Part shown: positions 8,019 to 15,662 of the stretch, one piece after another
Layout: each line of letters begins with the position of its first letter
Numbering within the stretch: position 1 is the stretch's first letter
Assembly: GCF_017876155.1 (NCBI RefSeq)
Contig: NZ_JAGINP010000020.1
Coordinates: forward strand, 1-64,000
Length of the DNA: 64,000 nt
From: Azospirillum rugosum
Lineage (GTDB): Bacteria; Pseudomonadota; Alphaproteobacteria; Azospirillales; Azospirillaceae
Direction of reading: 5' to 3'
Position numbers and translations under genes: made by a program
The notes under the pieces: model-generated
Seen by the model: only the letters and a program-made list of their open reading frames with translations
Told to the model about the DNA's origin: nothing
Database searches by the model: none

Positions 8019-8624
8019 GTGACTCTCTTTTCGTACGTTGTTCGCTGGGATCATGGATTTGCCCCTAATCCCTTTCACGGGGTTTGCACCTTGGCGACCT
8101 GCAAACCGGCAATCCGCAAGAAGGCCAAACTTGGTGATTGGGTGCTCGGTACCGGCTCGGCCGAACGAAATTACCGGGGGCGTGCCATCTTCCTGATGCG
8201 TGTCACCGAGGAGTCGCAGTTTCACACTTACTGGAGTGATCCTCGGTTTGTGCGCAAACAACCGGTTATGAACGGCAGCCTCAAACAGCGCTTCGGCGAT
8301 AATATTTATCATCTTGATGGAAGGGGTAGTTGGATTCAGGCCGATTCCCGTCACAGCCTCGATGAGCGTACCAACAATAGAAATCTTCAGCGGGATACGG
8401 GCCTCACGGATCGGGTGTTGATTGGATCAGAATTCATTTATTGGGGTGAAAATGCGCCAGAAATACCAATGAAGCTGCAGAAGTTCGTAATCGCGCGTCC
8501 TGGCTGGGCAGAGGACTTTAGCCAATCTGATATTGATCGGCTGGTAGATTGGGCCAAGAGTCTGGGGCAAAAAGGGCAAGTCGGCGATCCGCTGGAGTGG
8601 CGTTACGAGCGGTGGTGGCGCTAA
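8019..8624 (+). CDS. nucleotide modification associated domain 2 (Nmad2)-type protein
   Basis: A 201-residue protein whose N-terminal half matches the Nmad2 signature: YVVRWDHGFAPNPFHGVCTL, then CKPAIRKKAKLGDWVLGTGS. The shared core is an Asx/aromatic-rich strand, the conserved PNPF.G.C.LA.CKP block and GDW..G.G. The family was defined by comparative genomics as a domain that travels with DNA base-modification enzymes. Its activity is not known. I choose the GTG at 8019 over the in-frame GTG at 8013 because the GGAG that overlaps the previous stop (8010-8013) then has normal spacing. Homology to an IS256 transposase on the opposite strand begins right after the stop codon (8625), so the insertion edge abuts the gene without visibly truncating it. 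It is AT-rich like the rest of the cassette. Confidence 0.7.
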   Translation: MTLFSYVVRWDHGFAPNPFHGVCTLATCKPAIRKKAKLGDWVLGTGSAERNYRGRAIFLMRVTEESQFHTYWSDPRFVRKQPVMNGSLKQRFGDNIYHLDGRGSWIQADSRHSLDERTNNRNLQRDTGLTDRVLIGSEFIYWGENAPEIPMKLQKFVIARPGWAEDFSQSDIDRLVDWAKSLGQKGQVGDPLEWRYERWWR

Positions 8625-9041
8625 GTCGGGGGAGACCTCGATGCCGTACAGCTCGCGCAGGTGCCCCTGGATCTCGCGCACGCTCATGCCGCGGGCGTAC
8701 ATCGAGATGATCTTCTCGTCGAAGCCCGGGAAGCGGCGCTGGTACTTGGCGATGAGCTGCGGGTCGAAGGTGCCGAGCCGGTCGCGCGGCACCTCGAGGG
8801 CGACCTTGCCGGTGTCGGTGAGCACCGTCTTGCGCCCGTAGCCGTTGCGGCTGTTGGACCGCCCGTCCGGCTCGCCGCTCTCCAGGTGATGGTCGATCTC
8901 GGCGTTCAGCGCCGGCTCGGCGAGCGCCTTCTTCAGCTCATCGAGCAGGCCGTCCTTGGCGAAGGCACTCTTCGGATCGGCGCCGGCGAGCAACTGATCA
9001 AGCAGCGCGTCCGGAATGCTGGGGTGTTTGCGTCGTGCCAT
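8625..9041 (-). pseudogene. IS256-family transposase, N-terminal fragment
   Basis: The ORF starts at 9041 (MARRKHPSIPDALLDQLLAG) and follows the Transposase_mut family through the LTDTGKVALEVPRDR segment, with GFDEKIISMYARGMSVREIQ after it. It then breaks off after GIEVSPD at 8625. Only about 139 of the usual roughly 400 residues remain. The DDE catalytic core is missing, so it is inactive. The sequence to the left is the reverse complement of the Nmad2-type gene. The terminal repeat of the element is probably around 9075-9100, where the minus strand reads GACTGTCTGAAATTTCATG, typical of IS256-family ends. The element was cut by a deletion or by arrival of the modification cassette. Confidence 0.85.
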
Positions 9042-9263
9042 GCGGGGCCTCCTTCGGTCCCGAAGTGATGGCCCGTACATGAAATTTCAGACAGTCCCGG
9101 CGCCTTCGGGAAGGCCGGGTCTCAATCCGGTCTATGATGTCGGCCACCAACTCTACCGCCTTCGCTCGCATGTCCGCTCCCATGCCAATGGCACGGTAGC
9201 CACCATGCGATCAGCAGATCACGCTCGGAACCGACCTCGGGAAATTCTGGAAATAACGTGTAA
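9042..9263. other. IS256 end plus 160 bp without recognisable genes
   Basis: The first roughly 60 bp are the 5' leader and probable terminal repeat of the IS256 fragment. The rest, up to the IS630-type terminal repeat, has only short open frames with no protein-like character. I see nothing to annotate in it. Confidence 0.5.
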
Positions 9264-10413
9264 TACGGACGGCGTCTGAAGGGTTCCATTGATGGGATGT
9301 CATGCGAATTGCGGCCACCAATGGAACCAAGTGACGGCCTTTAGGCGGTCGGGATCATCGGCCAGCGCACAGCAGCGGTCGGCGAGGGCTTGATCGACGG
9401 CCGCGAGATCCTCGAAGTGGGTGTTGGCAACCGCCTCGTTGGTCAGTGGCCACAAGCGCTCGGCCGGCTGCAACTCGGGTGAGTAGCGGGGCAGAAACTC
9501 CAGGGTGACGCCGGCGGGGATCTCCACCTCGCCGGCGCCGTGCCAGCCCGCCCCGTCGAGCACCAGCAGGACGCGCTTGCCCGCTCCCGCTCCGACCTCG
9601 CGGGCAAACGCCGCGAGGATCCGGCTGAACAGCGCGGCACCGACACCGTCGGCCAGGAACCACACCACCGCTCCGCTACTCGGGCGCACGAAGCCGTAGA
9701 CGTACATCCACTCGAAGCGGTGATGCCCGCGTGCGATTGGGCGGCAGCCGCGCGGCGCCCAGACCCGACGCAGCACCGGCTTGAGCCCGACGCGGTGCTC
9801 GTCCATCGCCCACACCTCCAGTGGCGTGGCGGGGTCGTCTTGCTGGAGCGCCTGCACGCGACGGCGGAAGCGCGCTTTGAACACCTCCTGGGCCAGCGGA
9901 TCGGCTGCGGCATGATGGGGGCGCGGCACCTGACGGGTGAAGCCGAGGCGGCGCAGGTACTCGGTGCCGCGCCGGGGCGCGATCAGGCGGCCGAGCATGC
10001 CCGTAATCCACTGGGCGACCGAGCGGTCCGTCCACAAGCCGTAATCGGGCGGCGGGTCGCCCAGGCTATCCCTCAGGCGGCGCTGTTGGCTTGCGTCGAG
10101 CAGCGGTCTGGCGCCGGGGTTGAATTGGCGCTGGTCGCCCAGCCCCGCAACCCCGGCCTCGTTATAGCGTCCCACGATGACGCTGACCCAGCGCGGCGTG
10201 TACCCCGTCACCTCGGCGACGAACTGGGCCGAGCGTCCGCTGGTCAGCAGCCAGATGATCTGAAGGTGCGTCCGTGCCGTAGCATCCTTCGCTTCCTTGT
10301 ACAGCCGATGCAGTTCATCGGCCTCAAGGTGCCGCTTCAGGTGAACTTTGCTGCCCATCCTCAGACAGGTGGAACAGCGGAGCCTCAATGGAAGCCTTCA
10401 GCCGCCGTCGGTA
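9264..10413 (-). mobile_element. IS630-type insertion sequence, complete
   Basis: Terminal inverted repeats of about 30 bp are found at 9264-9295 and 10383-10413. Both ends read inward as GACGGCG, one variable base, CTGAAGG, one variable base and TTCCATTGA. TA dinucleotides stand at both outer ends, as expected for IS630 insertion. Length is about 1.15 kb with a single uninterrupted transposase gene, so it may be active. Confidence 0.85.
9300..10358 (-). CDS. IS630-family transposase
   Basis: A 352-residue transposase of the Tc1/mariner-IS630 superfamily. An N-terminal helix-turn-helix block (YKEAKDATARTHLQIIWLL, then TGYTPRWVSVIVGRYNEAG) is followed by a DDE_3 catalytic domain. Its Asp residues are in VWAMDEHRVGL and LLVLDGAGWH, and its Glu is in YSPELQPAERLW. 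The start is taken at the ATG at 10358. A TTG at 10388 would extend it by ten residues but lies within the terminal repeat. The gene ends inside the left part of the element. All catalytic residues are present. Confidence 0.88.
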   Translation of the reverse strand: MGSKVHLKRHLEADELHRLYKEAKDATARTHLQIIWLLTSGRSAQFVAEVTGYTPRWVSVIVGRYNEAGVAGLGDQRQFNPGARPLLDASQQRRLRDSLGDPPPDYGLWTDRSVAQWITGMLGRLIAPRRGTEYLRRLGFTRQVPRPHHAAADPLAQEVFKARFRRRVQALQQDDPATPLEVWAMDEHRVGLKPVLRRVWAPRGCRPIARGHHRFEWMYVYGFVRPSSGAVVWFLADGVGAALFSRILAAFAREVGAGAGKRVLLVLDGAGWHGAGEVEIPAGVTLEFLPRYSPELQPAERLWPLTNEAVANTHFEDLAAVDQALADRCCALADDPDRLKAVTWFHWWPQFA

Positions 10414-10553
10414 TAAGATGCAACCACAGCGATGGGATCTGGTCACACGTCATCCTTTTCATCCTCGCACCTCACATCGGCCCCACAGCCCACCATCGCG
10501 CCAACCACAACATCTTGAGTGACGACGCAGCTTCCATAGATTGGAACCTTTGT

Positions 10554-13367
10554 TTAGGTGGTGGAGCCGTTCTTCGACTTCCCGGCGTTCTTGGCTGCCG
10601 ACGTCTCACCACCCTTCTGCCGGTAGGTCGCCAAAGCCAGGGCCGCAAGCACGTCAGAGGCGCTGTCCGCACCGTCGATCATCGCCTGGGCTTCAGGGTC
10701 GAGGGTGCGTTGCTCACCCAGCACCGCGTTGATCTCACCGACCTTGCGCTGCACGATCCGCCATGTGATCTCGTCCACCTCGATCGGCGCGCCGGCGAGC
10801 GCAAGACAGGTCATGACGTTGTAGCCAGCTGCCGTCTGACCGAGCCGATGCCCGCGATCTTCAGCCTGCAACATTTCAGCGGGTACGACGCTGGCCTCCG
10901 CGAAGATCGAGGTATCTGCCCTGGTCAACGTAAGCGCTTCACCGGCCGCGGTGATACCCCCGAGGAACACGTCTATCTCACCGGCTTGGAACGCGCGCTC
11001 AGCCTCGTCGCGGTCCATCTGCCTGGTGCGGCCGTCCACGGTGGCCACGCGCAGGCCGATGTCGCGCAGCTGGCGGGCCAACTCGTCAACCACGTCGCGG
11101 TGGTGAGCCCACAGGAGACAGCATCCTTTTTCCGCAACGACCTCCTCGACCAAGTCCGTGATTTGACCGGAAGCGGCCTTTGCGACGCCCAACGCCTTCC
11201 GTGCTTGCGACCAGTTGCCCTGCGCCGCCATGCGGGCTTGGGCGAGCGTTTGGCCGGCCTGTAGCGCCTTCTCGAATGCCTCCTGCGCCGCAGCCATCGC
11301 CTCGGCGTAGCCAGCGATGCTCTCCAGATCCAGGTCGACCCGGGTGCGGATGTTCGGCGGCAGCTCGGTCAGAACCTGATCCTTTGTCCGCCTGATCATC
11401 ACCGCCCCCAGAAGGGCTTTGGCAGCGTCCACCGCCGACGACCCGATGCTGTGAAAATCGCGGCGCAATTCGGCCACCGGCACGATGGCCTCGGCCAGCA
11501 CCAGCGCCTCCTCGGCTTTGTTTCGCAGCGGCGTGCCGGTGAGGAGCAAGGCGCCACGCGTCGGCTCGCTTGTCAGCTCGCGAACAACGCCGGTGCGGCG
11601 CGCGGCCCTGTTCTTGATCCTGTGCGCCTCGTCTACGATCGTGAGATGCGGGTTCCACGCGCTGATCGCCTGCGAAACCGGCCCCATCACGCGGTCAAGC
11701 GCGGCGGGAATTCGGCTCAATTCTGCGGGGAGGTGATGAAGCCTCTCGCGGACCGCAATCAGTGGTTGCAGGCTCTCCGGATCGGCCGGATCGAGCGTGA
11801 TTTTGCGTGTTTCCTCATCGATTAGATGGCTTGCGCCGAACTCCTGAAGCATCGTGCTGACCTGATCGCCCCATTGCTCGGGGATGGCGATGACCTCTTT
11901 CCTCGGGGTGATCGTGTCGTAGGTGACAAGAATCCAACCGACTTGGTCATCGCCGGCCGGGAGGGCAGGGACGTCGGTCGAGGAGTGGATGACGACGACC
12001 TCCGGGTTCGTGCCTGGGGCGGCCCACTCGGTGATTTGCCTCCGCCAGACGCCCACAGCATTTTTCGGACAAACAACCAGATTCTTGCGGTAGCCGGCAG
12101 CCGTGGCGGCGGCGATGGCTTCGCCGGTCTTCCCCAGGCCCATTTCGTCGCCGCAGACGGCCCTCATCCGCCTCTCGAGGAAAAACCGGATAGCGTCGCG
12201 TTGGTATTCGCGCAGCAGATAGCCGTTGGCTGCCGGAGTGGTCCAGCCCGGAATCGCGGACCAGTTGACCTCGGGTATGCGGGATCCGGGCCGGTCGGTC
12301 TCCGTGATGGCTACGCCCATTTCCGCCAGGGCGATGGCCTGGTCGCGCCAAAGAGGGGCGGGAAGGGTGATTTCCACCGGAAAGCGATCGGTGTGGTTTG
12401 CCGCGGGTGACAGGCGCAGGTGCCGGCGGTCACCGCGGTCTCGGACGATTCGCACCGACAGCCCCATGTCGTCATACTGGGCGGTCACCGGCTCCTTGGA
12501 CAGGCCGACCGGTTCACCCTCGCCGACACGGACGCCACGAGCCTCCAGCTTTTCCCGGATTTCCTGGAACTCGTTGGCGGAGATCGCGGCCGCGAAGAGC
12601 TGAGCCCCGCCGGCGTTCTGGAACCAGGACAAGCCCCCAAGCGGGCCGGCGTTGGCCACCAGGAAATCGGCCAAGCGCCGCCGGTCGCCGGCGCATGCAT
12701 GCTCGATCTCTTCGAGGTCGATGCGTGGGGCCCAGGCCGCTGGCGGACGGTCGGTGCGGCTGCGCATGGGATGCATGTGGATGGTTATCCCGCTCCAGTC
12801 ACGCACATGGAGCGGGACGATGACGGCGCCGCCGGCGCTGGCGCGAGCGCGCTCGATGATGCGCTCGGCAGCGCGCGCTGGGACGGACCAGTGAGTGCGC
12901 GACCAGATTCCAAAGTTTCGGGCGTCGAAGTATGGATCGTAGCTCCCGAATTTGCCGGACTTGCGCCAAAGCAGCCCGGTTCGGTTGCTGCCCAGGTCGC
13001 CAACCGCCATCACGCCGTCGGCAAGGACGCCCTGCTCGCGCATGCGCCAACCGATCCCGGGGAGCACGACCGGAGGCGACGGGTCGAACGGGGTGTAGGC
13101 GATGGGCTTCGGGCGGGTGGATGTGGCGGGGCGTCCCCGCTTGCGCTCAAGCTGATCAGGCGTCAGTGCCAGACCGACGCTGCGAGCGGCGGCCAGTGCC
13201 AGCCATTGCGAGCGGGGCAGGTCGCCGCGTCGCTGCTCCATGACCTCTGCGAGCGCTGGCGGGACAAGGACCTGGACGACCTCCCACCCCTGCGCGCTTC
13301 GGTTGGCATGCATCTGGCGTTGGAGCGTCTGCTTGTCCGCCTTTTCCGCCTTGGGTTTTCTTGCCAT
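10554..13367 (-). CDS. SNF2-family DEAD/DEAH helicase-like ATPase
   Basis: A 937-residue protein. The N-terminal roughly 380 residues are unassigned and start very Lys/Arg-rich. A complete SNF2 ATPase follows: REYQRDAIRFFLERR, Walker A DEMGLGKT near residue 407, the DEAH box IVDEAHRIKN near 576, LLTGTPLRN, and a helicase C-terminal domain ending in EDRGHRLGQT. Layout and length resemble SMARCAL1/HepA-type remodelers found on plasmids, phages and integrative elements, which act on branched or protein-bound DNA. It is a lone gene between the IS630-type element and an IS66 remnant, so it is cargo of the island. It could belong to a defence or replication-restart module, but no partner methylase or nuclease is seen here. 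Substrate is unknown. Confidence 0.85.
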   Translation of the reverse strand: MARKPKAEKADKQTLQRQMHANRSAQGWEVVQVLVPPALAEVMEQRRGDLPRSQWLALAAARSVGLALTPDQLERKRGRPATSTRPKPIAYTPFDPSPPVVLPGIGWRMREQGVLADGVMAVGDLGSNRTGLLWRKSGKFGSYDPYFDARNFGIWSRTHWSVPARAAERIIERARASAGGAVIVPLHVRDWSGITIHMHPMRSRTDRPPAAWAPRIDLEEIEHACAGDRRRLADFLVANAGPLGGLSWFQNAGGAQLFAAAISANEFQEIREKLEARGVRVGEGEPVGLSKEPVTAQYDDMGLSVRIVRDRGDRRHLRLSPAANHTDRFPVEITLPAPLWRDQAIALAEMGVAITETDRPGSRIPEVNWSAIPGWTTPAANGYLLREYQRDAIRFFLERRMRAVCGDEMGLGKTGEAIAAATAAGYRKNLVVCPKNAVGVWRRQITEWAAPGTNPEVVVIHSSTDVPALPAGDDQVGWILVTYDTITPRKEVIAIPEQWGDQVSTMLQEFGASHLIDEETRKITLDPADPESLQPLIAVRERLHHLPAELSRIPAALDRVMGPVSQAISAWNPHLTIVDEAHRIKNRAARRTGVVRELTSEPTRGALLLTGTPLRNKAEEALVLAEAIVPVAELRRDFHSIGSSAVDAAKALLGAVMIRRTKDQVLTELPPNIRTRVDLDLESIAGYAEAMAAAQEAFEKALQAGQTLAQARMAAQGNWSQARKALGVAKAASGQITDLVEEVVAEKGCCLLWAHHRDVVDELARQLRDIGLRVATVDGRTRQMDRDEAERAFQAGEIDVFLGGITAAGEALTLTRADTSIFAEASVVPAEMLQAEDRGHRLGQTAAGYNVMTCLALAGAPIEVDEITWRIVQRKVGEINAVLGEQRTLDPEAQAMIDGADSASDVLAALALATYRQKGGETSAAKNAGKSKNGSTT

Positions 13368-13476
13368 CCCGGCAGCCTCCCCGCATCCTCCCGAAAATCA
13401 CACTGCGATTAAGATATGCGTATGGTGTGAGGGATTGGAAAGTAGCCTTTTGTTTCGTGACATCACGCCGCCCCTT

Positions 13477-13834
13477 TCAGACGCAGGCGTGCCCCGGTGG
13501 GGGCAGGATGACTTCGAGGATCGCCGGGCTTGTGGTTGGCGTCACCAGAGGCGCAATGGCCCAAGGGGCTCCGCCACCAGTGATTCGGTAGCAATCGACG
13601 CCGGCGTAATGGTCATCGCGACGAAGTTGGACGGTTCGGCCACGGCAGTCTCGGTGGGCTTCATCAGCCCCTGCCACCGGCACAACTGGCTCTCATGCAC
13701 GCCCAGCCGGGGGCCGCCTCCGTCACCACCGCGTCGGGGCGGATCGCCTCCTCGACCATCCTCACCGTTTCCGTCAGCGTGTAGTTTCGCCGCCGTTCCG
13801 TCCCCGTCAGAACCTCGACGCGCTGGTAAGCTAT
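13477..13834 (-). pseudogene. tnpA: IS66-family TnpA (OrfA) remnant
   Basis: The minus strand reads YQRVEVLTGTERRRNYTLTE and then TVRMVEEAIRPDAVVTEAA, a helix-turn-helix. In the next frame it continues LGVHESQLCRWQGLMKP, the classic end of the TnpA DNA-binding domain, and in a third frame ends ILEVILPPP. At least two frameshifts are needed to follow it. The expected start codon is an ATA at 13834. It is inactive. It may come from the same IS66 element as the TnpC remnant at 2.0-3.6 kb or from another copy. Confidence 0.7.
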
Positions 13835-13846
13835 GACGTCTGCTCC

Positions 13847-14416
13847 TCGTTTGCGTCCATGCGATGACGCGCCGTGCGAACCTCAGACGTCGACGCCTGT
13901 CTACTAGGGCAGTGCTAACGTCTGCGCGAGCCTCGACCCGGAGCACTCCCGGCCCACGGATTTTCTTGATCGAACACGGTGGCCACACCGCGCGATGGGA
14001 AACGGCTTCTTCCGATTGCCCAGCCGATGAGAGATGTCTGGAAGGCCAATCCCGGTCCATCACTCGTGATTGGACGCTGGCGCGCAGCGGTGCCGTGACG
14101 CCGGTGCCGTGTCCACCGTCGCGGTCGCGCTGAGAATGGGGCAGCGCCGGATGCTGGACGATTGGGGACGGTGCGCGCACCGGTCGACGGCGCGTGACTA
14201 CGGTGTACCGGGACGGCGCTCCTGATTCGGCCTGTGCTGTGCCGGGATTCGTTTTCCAGTCCCGCACACCGTCGCGGGGACGGAGCTGGGCGTCTCGGTT
14301 GGGACGAATTGGGACGAATTGGGGCACGGTGTCGGGTTTTACATGCACCGGGGTGCCTTCACAAGCCATTGTTGGCATTGCGCTTTCGGCCTCCGGTTGT
14401 GTTATACAACCATAGG
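13847..14416. other. non-coding island edge, no gene recognised
   Basis: About 570 bp with only low-quality open frames. Visible details are a tandem 10-bp repeat, GGGACGAATT twice at 14301-14320, and a short inverted repeat GGTTGT-N5-ACAACC at 14395-14411 just before the attachment site. The inverted repeat could be a recombinase arm or regulator site. Confidence 0.4.
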
Positions 14417-14466
14417 TTAAGATTCCCAAGCTTACGACGAGGGTTCGATTCCCTTCACCCGCTCCA
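14417..14466 (+). other. attachment site: 3' fragment of tRNA-Gly(CCC)
   Basis: The sequence contains an anticodon loop TTCCCAA (14424-14430), the 3' anticodon strand GCTTA, a T-arm GAGGGTTCGATTCCCTT and an acceptor end CACCCGCTCCA with encoded CCA (14464-14466). The D-arm and 5' acceptor strand are missing and the 5' anticodon stem is imperfect. This is the 3' part of a glycine tRNA, not a working gene. Such fragments are left by tyrosine-recombinase integration at tRNA 3' ends. It marks the exact switch from mobile DNA (left) to chromosomal genes (right). Confidence 0.8.
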
Positions 14467-14608
14467 ATCCTTCCAAGCGCTTAGCGCCTTCCAAATCATT
14501 CCGCACATGGACGATGGGCCCCGGGCCACGGTTCCTCCTGGAAGGTGCCGTTGTTGGCCGGGTCGATGTGCGCCGAGGCGCCCCTGGTTAGGGCCGCGGC
14601 CGACGCGG

Positions 14609-15136
14609 TTACAGGGGGAGATCCTGGTCCTTCTTCTTCCGCTGCCGCGAGGCGACGATCTCCGGCAGGGTGACCGGGCGGAAGTTCCAGACGTCGACGC
14701 CGACGTCGAACTGGCGGGGCATGCCCTTCAGCTGGCCGTGGCTGTGGCCATGCAGGTTCAGGGCGCCCTTGTACATCGCGTTCCAGGTGCGGAAGGCGTA
14801 GTGGCACATCACCAGGCGCGTCTCGTCGAGCACCATCTCGGTGTAGGCCTGCACGCTGGCCCAGCCGGGCAGCCGCAGGGTGGCGGGGCCGTCGTTGTTG
14901 CCGGTGATCAGATGCTTGGTGCCGTTCAGACGGTCCAGCAGGGACGCCATGGCGTCGGGCCCCATGCGCAGGGCGAAGTCGCCGAGGTGCCAGATCTCGT
15001 CGTCCGGGCCGACCGTGGCGTTCCAGTTCGCCACCATGGCCTCGTCCATCTCCGCCACCGACGCAAAGGGACGGCGGAAGCGGCTGAGCGCGCCGGTATG
15101 GCCAAAATGCGTGTCGCTGGTGAAGAAGATCGCCAT
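14609..15136 (-). CDS. calcineurin-like metallophosphoesterase
   Basis: A 175-residue protein beginning MAIFFTSDTHFGHTGALS. It carries the metallophosphoesterase metal-binding motifs in order: SDTHFGH, IWHLGDFA, TGNNDGP, CHYAF and LHGHSHG. It is short for the superfamily and of the compact type seen in phage and bacterial single-domain phosphoesterases. The substrate is unknown. The ATG at 15136 is preferred to one four codons upstream because the family begins at this strand. It is the first chromosomal gene next to the island junction. Confidence 0.85.
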   Translation of the reverse strand: MAIFFTSDTHFGHTGALSRFRRPFASVAEMDEAMVANWNATVGPDDEIWHLGDFALRMGPDAMASLLDRLNGTKHLITGNNDGPATLRLPGWASVQAYTEMVLDETRLVMCHYAFRTWNAMYKGALNLHGHSHGQLKGMPRQFDVGVDVWNFRPVTLPEIVASRQRKKKDQDLPL

Positions 15137-15231
15137 CGTTCGGCTCAACGCGCCGGAGGCGTGGGGGTTCCAGCACGCCGGAACCGGCGAGGGGACATCC
15201 CCTGCGCTGGTTCCGGCGGCCGTGTCCGGGA

Positions 15232-15474
15232 TCAGTCGTGCTTGTGGCCGTCGGCCGCCGGATCCATCAGGCGGTGCAGGTGCACGATGAAGTAACGGGT
15301 GTGGGCGTCATCGATGGTGGCGCCGGTGGCGCCGCGCCACGCCTTGTAGGCCTCGTCGTAATTCGGGAAAATGCCGACGATGTGGACCTTGGTCGGGTCG
15401 ACGAACTGGTCGGAGTCGGGGCGGACGAGTTCGCCGCCGAACACGAGGTGGAGGAGCTGCTGCTTGTCGGGCAT
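15232..15474 (-). CDS. DUF4170 family protein
   Basis: An 80-residue soluble protein: MPDKQQLLHLVFGGELVRP, then KVHIVGIFPNYDEAYKAWRG, then YFIVHLHRLMDP. This matches the small alphaproteobacterial DUF4170 family, which has no known function. The His/Asp-rich C-terminus is typical. It stands alone, divergent from the cytochrome b gene. Confidence 0.8.
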   Translation of the reverse strand: MPDKQQLLHLVFGGELVRPDSDQFVDPTKVHIVGIFPNYDEAYKAWRGATGATIDDAHTRYFIVHLHRLMDPAADGHKHD

Positions 15475-15662
15475 GACGCTGCGATCCTTTTGGGCTGGAT
15501 TTTCGCTACGTCATATCCGCCACACGCCCTGTCCTTCAAGTGCAATGACAGAGCTGTGACGCCTTGTCCGCACCGCACAGCTGCTTTTCGTCCGAAATGC
15601 AGGCCAAACGCCTTCAAATCGGGCATAAACAAGGCAAGAACACAACAAGCGAGGGCTCATTC

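Larger units (their letters stand above)
1..14466. other. right-hand part of a tRNA-Gly-integrated genomic island
   Basis: The stretch carries almost only mobile or accessory genes: IS5, IS66, IS256 and IS630 pieces, a base-modification cassette and an SNF2 helicase. It stops exactly at a 3' tRNA-Gly fragment at about 14417-14466. Everything to the right is ordinary housekeeping sequence. When an element integrates at a tRNA 3' end, one junction keeps the whole tRNA and the other keeps only the 3' part. The fragment points along the + strand, so the intact tRNA and probably the integrase lie left of the window. The island is therefore longer than what is seen here. Composition is uneven, with 3714-8624 visibly more AT-rich, so it was assembled from several sources. 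No integrase, plasmid replication or conjugation gene is visible in this part. Confidence 0.75.

Noticed and set aside
3714..8624. A prophage
   Set aside because: The HMUDK- and TS-like proteins recall phage enzymes, but no capsid, tail, terminase, lysis or integrase genes are nearby. IS remnants border the cassette.
9016..9279. An 87-residue + strand ORF between the IS256 and IS630 pieces
   Set aside because: It crosses the IS256 leader and terminal repeat and has no recognisable sequence.
13542..14429. A 295-residue minus-strand open frame near the island edge
   Set aside because: Only its last third shows IS66 TnpA homology, in one of several frames. The rest has no protein character. 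I kept only the tnpA remnant.
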